Part shown: piece after piece, positions 32,345 to 44,030 of the stretch
Layout: each line of letters opens with the position of its first letter
How positions within the stretch are numbered: the stretch's first letter is position 1
Source of the DNA: Lithobates sylvaticus
Taxonomy: Eukaryota; Chordata; Amphibia; Anura; Ranidae
Direction of reading: 5' to 3'
Assembly: GCA_028564925.1 (NCBI GenBank)
Contig: CM053034.1
Location: forward strand, 152,933,356-152,997,355
DNA: 64,000 bases
The notes under the pieces: model-generated
Databases searched by the model: none
The model's input: only the letters and a program-made list of their open reading frames with translations
Told to the model about the DNA's origin: nothing
Program-made: the position numbers and the translations under genes

Positions 32345-34515
32345 GAAACTCTTCTTTCTTCTGGTCTTCCTTTCTTCATCCTTCGGTTTCTTCATCTTCT
32401 CCTTCCGGCATCTTCTTCCATCTTCTTCTTCCATCTTCTTCTTCCTCCGATCCGCTTCTTCTTGCTCCGGTCTTCTCGTCCTTCTCGTCCAGCATCTTCT
32501 TCAATGGCGTCGGCGTCTCTTCTGGGCCGCTCCGCGCAATGGGAGGCTCCCGCTGTGTGAGGCTTCGCTGCGTCTGACAGGTCTTTTATAACGGAGGGCA
32601 CCTGGTGACCCGCCCCCTCTGACGCACGGGGACGTCATGGGGAATTCCCTTGACGTCAGAGGAGGGCGGGGTCACCAGGTGCCCTCTGTTATAAAAGACC
32701 TGTCAGACGGAGCGAAGCCTCACACAGCGAGGAGCGGCCCGACAGAAGAACAGACGCCGACGCCATGGAAGAAGATGCCGGACGAGAAGGACGAGAAGAC
32801 CAGCGCAAGAAGGAGCGGATCGGAGGAAGAAGAAGATGGAAGAAGATGCTGGAAAGAGAAGATGAAGAAACCGAAGGATGAAGAAAGGAAGACCAGAAGA
32901 AAGAAGATTTTAATAAAGGAATTGTCAAAGACCGTCTCCTGTAATTTTTACCATTTTTGACACTTTTTTGGTGAAATGGTAGGGGTAAAAGTACCCCCTT
33001 ACCATTTCACACAGGGGGGAGCCCGGGATCTGGGGGTCCCCTTGTTAAAGGGGGCTTCCAGATTACGATAAGCCCCCCACCCGCAGACCCCCACAACCAA
33101 TGGCCAGGGTTGTGGGGAAGAGGCCCTTGTCCTCATCAACATGGGGACAAGGTGCTTTGGGGGTCTTAGACCCCCAAAGCATCCTCCCAATGTTGAGGGC
33201 ATGTGGCCTGGTACGGTTCAGGAGGGGGGGGGGGCGCTCTCGTCCCCCCTTCTTTTCCTGCGGCCTGCCAGGTTGCGTGCTCGGATAAGGGTCTGGTATG
33301 GATTTTGAGGGGGACCCCACGCCATTTTTTTTGGCTAGGGTTCCCCTTAAAATCCATCCCAGACCTCAAGGGTCTGGTATGGATTTTGAGGGGGACCCCA
33401 CGCCATTTTCTTCAATTCATAGCAGACCTGAAGGGCCTGGTTATTGAATTTGGGGGGACCCACATGCTTTTTTTTTTTATCAATTACTTTATAAATTTTA
33501 TGAATGGCTTTCAATGAATGACTGTTCTCTGTGTTACGGGAGCCGTCAATACATTAGCCGCGAGTGATTTGACACTTTTTGCAGGGACAGTTCTAAGCAC
33601 AGGAAACATGTGCCCCTTCACAGGCATACTATACACACCCCCCAGGTACGAAATTTAAAGAATATTACACTTTTATTGTTTTAATTTAAGCATTATTAAA
33701 ATCACTGCTCCTGAAAAAACGTCCGTTTTTTTAAAAAAAAATTTGCATTGATACATGTCCCCTGGGGCCGGACCTGTTGTGGAAAATTTTATGAAGAGGT
33801 TGTAGATGTATTTTTGTCATAAGAGTCCCCAGTTTTCATTCTATCCCAGCCTGCTCTAAAGAGCTGACTGGGGCAGACTAACGCTGGTTGAGACCTGTTA
33901 AAGGTACACATTGTTCTCTTCGAACAATGTGTACTAAGGATTACTATCAACAGAATTGTCAGTTTGCTAAAACTATTTAAAAGTATACAGGTCTGTGATT
34001 GGTTCTTTTGAAGGAAAACAAATGTCTTTATTGGCTGTCTGTGAAGACACCACCTTTTTTTGTCCATTGTACTGTTTCAAATCCTTATATGGTCATTCAA
34101 TTTCCTGTGAGGTCACAATCCTTTGTAATTGCTTTTTGTTGGTGTGAATAAAAAGGAAGCTAGCCCATTGAAGGGGGGCTGATGCTGAGAGGATGACGTG
34201 AAGCTGCTGGTAATGTCTGTTTTTGGGAATGGGGATCCAGGGAGGCATACGATCAGAGGGCGCATTATATCATAAGATTGAAAGGCGCTTATTAGCGCAA
34301 GAGTGTGGTGAAATATCCACAACAGACCCAGGTCCCCAAACACTTTTTATGACATTAACATGCATATTAGCCTTTAAAATTAGCACTTTTTTTTGATTTT
34401 GATTTTGAACGTTCGCATCCATTATAACTAATAGGGTTCTAATGCTCGCACGGACTTTAGGTCCGTTCGCGGGTTCTGGTGCGAGCGGAACGGGGGGTGT
34501 TCGGCTCATCCCTAG
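32345..34515 (+). mobile_element. Palindromic foldback family F, copy 2
   Basis: The left part (about 32,345-32,640) is a reverse-complement copy of 32,640-32,930, both containing cttctttcttctggtcttcc and its complement, with the centre at tcatggggaattcccttgac. The right arm continues through gtgaaatggtaggggtaaaa, gggtctggtatggattttga and gtccgttcgcgggttctggt to ttcggctcatccctag. It parallels copy 1 closely. A solo LTR interrupts it at 33,775-34,324. The left arm is shortened. No transposase. Confidence 0.8.
33775..34324 (+). mobile_element. Solo LTR with 4-bp target duplication
   Basis: Bounded by TGTTGTGGA and TCCACAACA, perfect 9-bp inverted ends, with GACC on both sides (33,771-33,774 and 34,325-34,328). 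Foldback copy 1 runs without interruption through the matching spot (about 20,875-20,890), which shows that these 550 bp were added. An AATAAA lies at about 34,147, suggesting plus orientation. A 4-bp duplication fits Ty3/gypsy or a gammaretrovirus-like source; the family is not settled. Non-coding fossil, younger than the foldback copy. Confidence 0.8.
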
Positions 34516-34785
34516 TGGCTGCGTTTGATGTCACAGTGGCAAAGTGGCTGTGTTTGATGGCAAAGTGGCTGCGTTTGATGTCACAGTGGCAAAGTGGCTG
34601 CGTTTGATGGTACAGTGGCTGCGTTTGATGAGCACAGTGGCTGTGTTTGATGGGCACAGTGGCTGAATTTGATGGGCACAGTGGCTGCATTTTAATGGGC
34701 ACAGTGGCTGCGTTTTAATGGGCACAGTGGCAGCGTTTGGTACAGTGGCTGCGTTTGATGGGCACAGTGAGGCTGCAATTGATGG
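34516..34785. repeat. Minisatellite, about 22-bp unit
   Basis: The unit gtggctgcgtttgatgggca (plus ca) occurs about a dozen times with length variants. It starts directly at the end of foldback copy 2. Histidine/proline/serine-rich open frames on the minus strand are artefacts of the repeat. Confidence 0.9.
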
Positions 34786-36229
34786 GGTTTCTTTTTTTCA
34801 GAATTTTTCAGTTTATTTGCGCCCCCCCCCCCCCAAAAAAAATTTTGAGCACCAGCCGCCACTGAGAACAGTCCCTGTAAAATAGTTTAATCCATCAAAG
34901 TTTTCAGCTGCTAACTGACAAACCAAAACTATTTAAAATTGAAATACTGCTGATAACAGAGGGTACAAGGACGTGTATACAAATCCCAGCAACTGTAAGG
35001 GTGCATGTCACCTACTTCCTGGAATTCAACTTTAAACTGTACATAGTGTTACAGAACGATACAATTCTCACAGGCAGCGTCGGGGACACTGCATTCTGGC
35101 ATCACATAATTTGGATGTTTAATTGATTTTTTTACTTTTACTTTATTGCTTGGATTAGCTAAATACAACAGCAGCACCCCAAACAGATTAATTACAATTT
35201 GAAAAAAACAGAAAGGCTCATTTGGGTACTTTTATCTGCAGGTGCTCCTTCTCAATGCTCATTCCCATTCAGCAAATGCTCTTTCCAGTTCAGCATGTGC
35301 AGAGTCACCAGCATAGACCAAGACTAACAAGAACTGGAATGTGCACACAAATGTGCGCATACACCTAGGCGTGCGCATGCATGCACAGATTCTGGGGCCC
35401 AGAAGCCTATTTAAACTGAGAGTCTGCCTGGTTTCAATGCTGGATTGTCTTCAGCTTTGGTTCCTGTGTTGCTGATTCTAGTCCATGTCTGCTAACCTTG
35501 TTCCTGAAATGACTACGTCTGAGACCTCTCATGGATCACGCCTGCCTGCTATATCTGCTTCCTGCTTATGTTACTGACCCAGCTTGGATTTATGACTTTG
35601 TCTCTGCTCCCTGATTTGGTACCCCACCACCAGCACATTACTAACTTCTGCCTGTCCCTGACCTTGATCCTTATTCTGCACCTGACCGCCTGGCTCCCAC
35701 TGAACAAGGTTTGTGACCAGACTCCACACCATCACTGGAAGGACTCCTGTGTCTCCAAGCTACAGCCCACTCCTACAGCTCCCAGGCACACTTCCACTGC
35801 TCTAGCAGTCCCTGTCTCCACTACCAGGGGTGATTGGGTGGGCTCCACAGTCAGGTACATTACAGGTCATGCATTGACTGATGGATGTGACAAGCAACAA
35901 CAGCTAAAGGATAGCTTACTCTGATAAAAAAAAAAAAACTAAAGCCCTAAATGTTGTACCTACTAGGCAGTGGAAAAACTGTTTAATTGTATAGCGTGTT
36001 ATTTTTTTTCTTTGAAGTTCCATGCATATTGTTCTAAAGTTCAATATAATGTCCTGGCAGAGTGCACAGAAACACTTCAGGACCTCAACTCTACATTCCA
36101 GAGATGAGACAGCCACACATCAGAGTGACTGGTGAGTATATAAAGAGCTTGAATTAGCTGCAATGTAAAAGTGAATGAAGAGGCAGTTTTACCATGAAAG
36201 AAAAATCTGTGTGTATTTGGGAAACAAAA
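34786..36229. other. No recognised gene; one terminal-repeat-like stretch
   Basis: A C-run lies at about 34,823-34,834. From about 35,390 to 35,860 a promoter-like start (agaagcctatttaaactgag) is followed by pyrimidine-rich sequence with many cctgac/ctgcct repeats, a texture common in LTR ends in frogs and fish. I cannot define borders, and treat it only as a possible LTR-type fossil. The rest is unassigned. Confidence 0.3.
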
Positions 36230-36640
36230 GACAGGAATATTGTATAAACTTGCTGCACATTATGTAAGCAGTTTTATTAGGCCACGATTGAAGCTGAGGC
36301 ATGGCAGGTTTAATTATGAAATAAAATTTAGAGAGCCAGAAATATTGTACATACTCCATGCACCCTGTGTCAACCTTTTTACAGGGACCTGTCAGGTTTT
36401 ATTCTGTAAAAAAAAAATGGAGCGTTTTATTTCACAGACAACAGCCAGTAATATTGTACAGACTCCATATACAGTATTTAAGCACTTTTGGTAGACCAAT
36501 TTTGAAAAGGACAGATGCCAGCTAGCTTTTAATCCAAAAACCAAAACTAACTGAAAAAAGCCCTGAAATACTGTACTGACTCTATAAACAGTGTTTTAGC
36601 ACTTGTAGTGGGCTGCATTTTGTAAAGAACAGACATCCTT
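36230..36640. repeat. Degenerate tandem repeat, about 110-bp unit, four copies
   Basis: The phrase aatattgtacagactccata and variants recur at about 36,236, 36,341, 36,450 and 36,567, each followed by (c)agt.ttt.agcac.ttt-like sequence and a gga(c)ag segment. Identity between units is moderate, so the array is old. No coding. Confidence 0.65.
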
Positions 36641-36729
36641 TAACGTACGGACCTACAACACTGCCCCCAGGTGGCCAAGTCTTTTCTCTCTCTCCTATAA
36701 GCTCATGGTCACTTCAATGACCTTAAACT

Positions 36730-37976
36730 TGTAGCACTAACCCCTGAAGGAGCTGCTGGTTTGATTTGGGCCTTGTCTCTGTTAACAAACCCCCACTGAC
36801 TTGACTCAGTCCCCTTGACACAGCTGTGGTGCAATATAATACAATACACAATACAATATAATATACCTGTATTATCACCTCAGGATTCACTGGCTCCACC
36901 TGCAATGGGAGAATAACAATAATCCACACAATAGGGTACAATAGGGTACTTAACCAAACATATATTTTACTGTACTTTCTGATAAACAGGTGGTTACAAT
37001 AATTGTACTGTCATCTCAACATAAAATGACAGGACAATGAATTTTGAGCAACAATTATACACAGTGTAACTACAAGGGAGCTCCCCCTACTTTTATAGCT
37101 AGTTGTGAGATCTCAATAAAAATACACAGTCTTTAATCTTCTTGTTTTCTGCTAGCTATGATGGTTCCTTATCAATTGTAATCCACAAGGGTAAAGAAAA
37201 TTAGGATTGACTTAACGGTGATCCTGTTAATGTTTCTGTAAATGTTCCAGAAGTATAGTACAACACTTAGGATGCAATAAGAATTAGGCCTTCGGCCTGC
37301 CTAATGTCAGTTACTGTAATCCTCCTCCGTGGGACTACAGGTTCCAGCGAATATGTGTATGTGAGTCTGACTGAATACAAAAGTGTAATAAAACTGTGGG
37401 CCGTAACCCGCTCACCAACTGGATACAAAGCTCTGTATGGTAGCTCTGGTTCGGTGTCTGTGGCTTGCTTCAATGCCGGCTGACTCTGTCACTCCGCTCC
37501 GTTCCGCTGGGTGAACCCGGCCCTCCGATGCTCGGACGAGTGTCTTTGGATCTTCCCAATCCGGTCACTGTGTCCCTCACACCGCCAGGTCACTAACACA
37601 ATATGTTAAAGTTGCGCTCCGCAATGGCTGTAGGTCGCTTCTTCTGGGAGACCAACTCGCAGGTCCTCACAGGCAGGCCATGCGTCCAGAAGAGGCCTAA
37701 GATGGCCGCTTGGGGTTTTTATGTCCTACCCAGCATGCAGTGCAAGAGAGGGTGTCCATGGGTAGGTCACCTGGCATTCTGGGTAAATAGGTCAACTCTC
37801 CAAAGTAAATAACAGTCACTTCCTGTAATTAGTTCAGTGTTTTGTTAACAGAAAAGTTATCCGTGTTCACTTTTAGTGTTTGGCAGCTAGATGGCGCCAA
37901 ACACTAAGCCATAGAATTGTCCATAGGCTTTCACTATAACATGCTAACATTAATAGACAAGAATATCAGCGCTACA
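36730..37976 (-). mobile_element. Downstream LTR of the gypsy fossil
   Basis: Plus-strand ends are TGTAGCAC... and ...GCGCTACA, forming a TGTAGC/GCTACA inverted pair. On the minus strand a purine-rich tract (aaagtaggggaagtg) lies just inside, where a polypurine tract is expected. Length is about 1.25 kb. The start matches that of the solo LTR at 9653-10,610. Confidence 0.65.
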
Positions 37977-37979
37977 CAC

Positions 37980-38600
37980 TTCCCCTACTTTGTCTCTTTG
38001 GTCCCCAAAGATGTTCAAAATCTTAACTCTATCCTGTATTTTTGTCTCTATGCGGTCACACAATACAGACAGAGGAGCTTCCCACCAATTCACATGTGAT
38101 GGGGAGCTATCCTCTGCACTCACAGCTGACACTAGAGTGTCTGGTACAGATGTGTCAAGGGGTGAGCTGGGGTTGTCCCTTACTGAATCACTAATAGAGG
38201 GACCAGATACTTCAGAGTTTCTTTTGCTGGCAATTTGAGTCGCTTCAGAGCATTCGCCAAATGTATCATAAGTCAGTCTCTTTGGTGGGCGAATGTCCCT
38301 CTTTACTCTCTGCCTTTTTGGTGTATCCACCACTCTTAGACAAGTATCCTCATTTCTCATTTCAGAGTCTGGTAATGGGGAGTTAGCAGGAGTATTTTGC
38401 TCTTCTGTGTAATAGGTTATCGGCACAAATTCGGGGGCCTCTGCCCTAAGCGTCCCATTGTTACCTACTCCTGTCTTTTGTGAGACACCAACGTCAGTCT
38501 CTGATGCTTCAGGCGACCACAGCCAACTCATCTCCATTTCTTCATCCTCATCTACAGAGGGTGCAGGCTGAGACCTGGTTGCTGGTATACGCACAGCAGT
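37980..38600 (-). pseudogene. Gypsy C-terminal pol tail
   Basis: A low-complexity acidic and serine/proline-rich stretch (for example DEDEEMEMSWLW and RQRVKRDIRPPKRLTYDTFG) follows the integrase. Some vertebrate Ty3/gypsy polyproteins carry such a tail between integrase and LTR. Function unknown. It lies next to the LTR. Confidence 0.5.
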
Positions 38601-39720
38601 GGATGTGGAAGGGATTTCCTCTTCTGGACTTACCCTGACTGCTTCCGTGAGGGGTAGAAGATGGTTTTCGATGCCAAGATTTTACTGGCCCAGCAATCCC
38701 TTCTGGCTTGATCTCATATACTGGGAGTCCTGGAAGTTTCCTGCACACAACATATGGCTGTGATCTCCAGCAGTCAGCCAACTTATGTTTGCCTGGGATG
38801 CCCAGATTTCTTAGGAGGACTCGGTCCCCTGGTTGAAGATCCTGAACTCTCACCTTCATATCAAAATTCCTCTTATTCCTACTTCCTCTGGTATTCGAGG
38901 CAGCTTGAGCCTGTTCATAGGCCATCTTCAAATTCCTCTGCAGTCTGTCCACATACCCCAGATGAGAGGTCTCGGATGTGTGGTCCAAAGAGGTCCCAAA
39001 AGCTAGATCTATCGGTAGCCTGGCTTCACGTCCGAACATCAGCCTGTAGGGTGAATATCCAGTAGCATCACTCTTGGTACTGTTGTAGGCATGAACCAAG
39101 GCTGCGATGTGTCTACTCCAATGGGGTTTTTGTTCGGCAGTCAAAGTCCCCAGCATGTTGAGGAGGGTTCTGTTGAACCTCTCCAGTTGAATGTCCCCTT
39201 GCGGGTGGTAGGGAGTAGTTCTAGACTTCTGGATGCCTAGTAGATCCAACAGTCCTTTTATCAGATTGTTTTCAAAGTCTCTTCCCTGGTCTGAATGTAT
39301 CCATTGAGGTAGATCATAGCGGACGAAGAACTTTTCCACAAGAGTCTTTGCTACTGTGGCTGCTTGCTGATCTTTAGTAGGGAACGCCTGGGCATAGTGG
39401 GTGAAGTGATCTGTGACTACTAAGATGTCTCCTTGTCCACTCAGGTCAGATTCCAGACATAGGAAGTCTATGTAGACCAGATCCATCGGCCCTTGGCTCT
39501 CTAAATGGCCCATTGGGGCAGCTCGCTGGGGCAAGGTCTTCCGCTGTATGCACCTGAGGCAGGAATGACACTAGCTCTCCACTTCAGTCCTAATGTAAGG
39601 CCAGTAGAACCTGTCCCTTACAAGTTGAAGAGTCCTTTCTGATCCCAAATTTCCATGGTGATCATGCAGGGCAATCAGCACCCTCTCTCTGTGTTTCTCC
39701 GACAGAAGCAGCTGCCACTT
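38600..39720 (-). pseudogene. Gypsy integrase
   Basis: The zinc-binding N-terminus is recognised from HHGNLGSERTLQLVRDRFYW. The core follows with DLVYIDFLCLES, IHSDQGRDFENN and TPYHPQGDIQLERFNRTL, and later FDMKVRVQDLQPGDRVLLRN, a Ty3/gypsy C-terminal (GPF/Y-like) region. This enzyme would insert the element's DNA copy. Confidence 0.9.
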
Positions 39721-40149
39721 CTCTTCAGGATCTTCAGAGGGGCCCCTTCGGTAGACCACCCCTTGTTGTAACTGCAACCGATTCAACTCTTTCTGTAGTA
39801 GCCGGGCTTCTTTCCGGGAGCTCTTCAGCAGCAGATCAGGTTGTTTGTTCTCCAAAGCCTTCAGTACTAGCCCACAAAGTGAGTCTCCCTGCTGATCTTT
39901 CCTGAAATCCTTTTTAGATAGTTTGGGAAGACCCTCTTGCACAATCTGAGAAATGTTGCAATAACATTTGGGCACCCCCCGCTGAAGATACTTCCACTTA
40001 TTCAGCTCTGGCTCCACCTTTTCCTTGCTGTTCTGTCCCTTCACAGAGGGCCTGTACTCCTTCAGGGGTAAGTTGGGTCCAGTCTTCTGAGTGGTCTTGG
40101 GAGTAATGGGGCCTTCTTGACAAGGCATACGCATCTCGGTTACCAACCC

Positions 40150-42610
40150 CTCAGGCTGAAGGTAAACGCTGAGAGGGTGGCCAACCACCTGTGACTGGTA
40201 GCGTCTAACTTTGCAGTGGTAAGTTAGTATGTGAAGGGGGTTGTTGTCCATCTTGACTATGAACTCCGCTCCGTAGAGATAATCCTTCAACTTGTCCACC
40301 ACTGCCCACGTCAGAGCCAGAAATTCAAGCTTGTGAGTAGGATAGTTCCTTTCAGCAGGAATTAGACTTCTGCTCACATAGGCAATGGGCCACAGATGCC
40401 CGTCGTCGTCCTGATAGAGCACTCCACCTAGCCCGTCTTGGCTGGCATCCACATGTAGCTCGTAAGGTTTGGCAGGGTCTGCATAGGCCAAGACTGAAGC
40501 GGTGGTAAGGCTCCACTTCAGTTGTCTGAATGCTTCTTCACATTGTGGAGTCCACTGGTCTTGAATGGACTCTTTCTTCTTACTGGGTCCCTCTTTTGGC
40601 TTCCCAGACTGATCTGGGTCTGCACCAGCTTCTTCCTGGTTATTCAGAAGCTCAGTAAGTGGTGGGCTATTTTGGCAAACCCTTCCACAAACCTCCAATA
40701 GTACGAACAGAAGCCTAGGAATGATCTGAGCTCAGTCACATTTGTAGGTCTGGGCCAAGAAGTGACAGCTTCCAGTTTCTCGGGATCTGTTGCCACTCCT
40801 TCTTCAGACACAATGTGTCCTAGGTAGTTCACTGAGGGTTGGTAGAATTGACATTTCTCCATAGAGAGCTTCAGGCCTTCATCGTGAAGTCTCTTCAGGA
40901 CCTTCTCCAGGCGCTCTTTGTGTTCTTCTAGCGTTCTTCCAAACACTATAACATAATCCAGGTATACCAGCACTTCAATCAGGTTAATGTCGCCCACTGT
41001 ATTTTCCATCAATCTCTGGAAGGTTGCGGGGACTCCAGACAGACCTTGCGGCATCCGATTGAACTCAAACAAACCCACAGGGGTGATAAAAGCAGTTTTC
41101 TCCCTATCTTCGGGACACATGTGGATCTGATAGTATCCGCTTTTTACGTCCAGCACACTGAACCACTTCGCCCCCGACAGGCTCTGTAAGGCATCCTCTA
41201 TCTGAGGTGTGGTGTACTGGTCTGGAATGGTTCTCCGGTTCAGTGTTCTATAGTCAATGCATAACCGTAATGACCCATTCTTCTTCCTCACCACCACTAT
41301 TGGAGAGGCGTAAGGATTCCGGGACTCTCGGATAATGCCCGTCCTTTTGAGCTCAGCCAGCTGCTCTCTCAAGTCTGCAAGATCTCCCAGGGGGATCCGT
41401 CTGACTCTCTCCCGAAAAGGTTTGTCCTCTTCCAGCCGAATTTGGTGTGCTGCACTCTTCGCCAGCCCCACGTCAAACTCACTTTTAAAGAAAGCGGTCT
41501 TCCATCTCAGAAGTTGAGCTTTGGCTCTCTCCATCCAGGCAGGAGTAAGAGGTGTGTTCTTTGGGTAGAACTCTTCCGGGGGAATCTCTCCACCCTGTTC
41601 TCTCATTGGACCACACAGTGAGACTGGGGTTGCTGGGCTGGCCTGTCCTAACAGTGTTCTGGCTGGAACCCTCACTGGCACAGCTACTGTGTTGCGGACA
41701 CTGACTGAAATCTTACCTTGGCTCCTCTTCAATGCCTTGGTTGACAATACTTCAGGGATAACCTCCAATCCTTTATGTTCCTCCTGGCTTACAGTCTGAA
41801 GGACAGTGAAAGGACCGGGCTGTTTCCAACTTTCTAACAGCTTGATAGATGCTCTCAGGCAGATTACTTCACCTGGCTGTACCAGTCTCTCTTTCTTGTC
41901 CAGAAGCCAGATCTTTCCCACTCCTTCTGGTGGGGCCTGCTCTTCTTGCTTAAGGTCTCGGTACACCTGGGCTAGCATGGGGTGTATTTTTGTGGGGAGA
42001 GTCCTTTTCTGCAAGACAAGCGGTGTAAGTAGTCTTCTTACCAAGTCAGTGTTTGTTCCAATGATAAGGGAACTTTTGTCAGCCCGTGGGGGAGGAGGAC
42101 ACACCACAGCCAAGGTGTCAAAGGTTTCAGCCTCTCCTGCTGTGCTTGGGTCAAAAGTGAGCTTGACGGGTAGGTAACCATCATATGGGAAGTTGTGGGT
42201 CCCTAACCCCCATATCTCCAGTTCCTCTAGCTTTTGTAATGGCAGGTGCTTGAGATGTTTATCATAAACGTCCCTGTAGAGGAATGTCACTTGAGCTCCA
42301 GTGTCTAGCAGGGCCTTTGTGTATATCCCCTGTATCTGGATAGGGACAATTGGAGAGGGCCCCACTAGCTTTGGAGGAAGTCCATAGGAAAGGGTACTTT
42401 TGGCCTGTTTAGTGGCTTGTACCTTCACACTTGGCTTCTGTGGGCCCTTCTTCTTCCGCTTTGGCTTAGCTGCAATCCCAGGGGTCTGGTGCGTACGGGC
42501 TGTTTTGGAGTTAGCTATGGTAGTAGGGCGCCCGGTTGACTCCTTCACTGGGGCCCTTTGAAGTTTTCTGCCAGCTTTTGGGGTTTTGTCTCTATTCTTT
42601 GGCTTGGGCA
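40150..42610 (-). pseudogene. Gypsy protease, reverse transcriptase and RNase H
   Basis: From right to left: a basic linker; the aspartic protease motif KALLDTGAQVTFLYRDV; RT blocks IRESRNPYASPIVVVRKKNG, RLCIDYRTLN and FSVLDVKSGYYQIHM, then the LNYLGHIVS-type block (here VNYLGHIVSEEGV) and LRSFLGFCSYYWRF; then RNase H with YELHVDASQDGLGGVLYQ and THKLEFLALTWAV. The set and order are those of Ty3/gypsy pol. Confidence 0.9.
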
Positions 42611-42679
42611 CACTCGCCTAAAATGTCCAACCCCTCCACAGTTGAAATAAGTCTTGAGTTTTTTTACCACTGTGGGACT

Positions 42680-43345
42680 TAACAGTTCTTTGGGTACTTG
42701 AAAACTTGGTGGTACTTGGTGGTCAATAGAGCCATCATTTCCATCAACTGTGCCACCTGTGTCTGGAGAAGTTTGATTTGAGGGTCGACACTGGTTGCAC
42801 TAGCCGTTCTGATTCCAACCACTGATTTTGGCCCTTGGACTTTCTCCTTTTTCCTCTCAAGAATGGCCTCCTCTTCACGCACAGTTCTGATCAGATCCGG
42901 GTATCTCAGGATGCCACCGTCTTGACGGGCCCTTAACTGGAGCATGATGGAGTCCAATAGTTGAGCACCCTTCAGGACTTGCTTCCCTCAGGTTTCATCC
43001 ACTTCCCGAGGGTCTAGCCCTTTTTTTAACAAGATCTGATGTAGGATCTTGTCCAACCGCCCCATGTAATCTAAAAGCTTTTCTCCCTCTTGTTGATAGG
43101 TGTGTTCCAATTGATAGATTAAGTTTGAGACCTTCTCTGTCTGTCCGAACACATCCTGCAGGATGTCTAAGTAGTCCTGAGCCATGCAGTTTCGCTTGCT
43201 GAGCTTCAGATTTCGGATAGCTTCTGAAGCAGGCCCTCTTAGGCTCTCTGCGATTCTTTGTTTTTTATGTGTTTCAGGGATGTCCCACTCATCCAGGGCT
43301 TGTGTGGTCTGATCCAACCATTCCTCAAAGTGATCACCACGGCAG
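42680..43345 (-). pseudogene. Gypsy gag-like part
   Basis: FEEWLDQTTQALDEWDIPET, then AESLRGPASEAIRNLKLSK and LIYQLEHTYQQEGEKLLDYM, resemble the capsid-type region of Ty3/gypsy and domesticated PNMA/ARC-like gag proteins. A downstream segment has a coiled look (TQVAQLMEMMALL). The N-terminal start is cut off at the Harbinger junction. Confidence 0.75.
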
Positions 43346-44030
43346 ACATCCCCTATTTGAAGGCCCTAATTGGTGGCATGAGGAGCACTTATAATAGGGA
43401 GCGCAAGAAGGTCCAGGATTCCCATAGATCTGGAGTTGCAGCAGATTACAGGGCAGGCCAGACTGAACCCAGGGCAGCACTCTTCAATCTTACTTCATGG
43501 CTTCCTTCCACCTCAGCTGAGGCTTCCGACGTCCAACCTGGGCCTTCCAGCCAGGAAGATGTGGGGGAGCAGTATTCAACATATTTCTAATCAAATCATT
43601 AATGATGTTAACTAGATGTTATTATTGATCAGTAAGTTCTGATTTTACAAAGGGTTTTACATAACAATAGACAGTAGTGGCCACAAATGTTTGGGACGAG
43701 AATGAAAAATGCTGGGGTCAGAATGATAGTCTTTTCTATTTATTAACATTCAATTTGCAACAGTCATGAGCTGAAAATTGTGTGTGATTGATGAACCAAA
43801 AACTAAAACTATGTCCCTTTTTCATACACAGAAAAGTCTCAGCCAGGAGGAGGCTGTGGAAAGTTGCAGCCAGGAGGTGGCTGGGCCCAGTAGCCTGCCC
43901 GAATCCAAGGTCCCTCCCCTCCGCCTTCCACAAAAAAGTGCCAGGAAGAGAAGTAACCTGGTGGAGGCAGCACTTGGCCTTTTTCTGAAGGCTACTGTGG
44001 CCCTCAGAACCCCCCCCCAGAACCCCCCCC
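43346..44030 (+). pseudogene. Harbinger MADF/Myb-like protein remnant
   Basis: PIF/Harbinger elements carry a second gene for a MADF (Myb/SANT-like) DNA-binding protein that helps bring the transposase to the ends. The first piece, about 43,355-43,590, reads KALIGGMRSTYNRERKKVQD then QTEPRAALFNL; relative to typical family members about 20 residues seem missing between SGVAADY and QTEPR. A second piece at about 43,832-44,020 reads SLSQEEAVESCSQEVAGPSS then LPQKSARKRSNLVEAALGLF. Tttttcatacacag before it looks like a splice acceptor, so the gap may be an intron. Confidence 0.65.

Larger units (their letters stand above)
36730..43345 (-). mobile_element. Ty3/gypsy retrotransposon fossil with one LTR
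   Basis: Minus-strand order from right to left: gag-like part, protease, reverse transcriptase, RNase H, integrase and a C-terminal tail, ending in an LTR at 36,730-37,976. The right-hand (upstream) LTR and the first part of gag are absent; the element meets a Harbinger fossil near 43,345. About five breaks are seen. Without a pair of LTRs its age cannot be measured by LTR divergence, but long readable regions suggest it is younger than the Ngaro fossil. Confidence 0.85.

Noticed and set aside
34457-34725. His/Gln/Pro-rich frames on the minus strand
   Set aside because: Derived from the 22-bp minisatellite.
35390-35860. Possible LTR with TATA-like start
   Set aside because: Texture is suggestive but neither border could be defined; kept only as a low-confidence note.
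37990-38238. Plus-strand frames at 37,990-38,238 and 38,754-39,065
   Set aside because: Antisense shadows of the gypsy tail and integrase.
41806-42177. 123-codon plus-strand frame
   Set aside because: Antisense shadow of the gypsy pol region.
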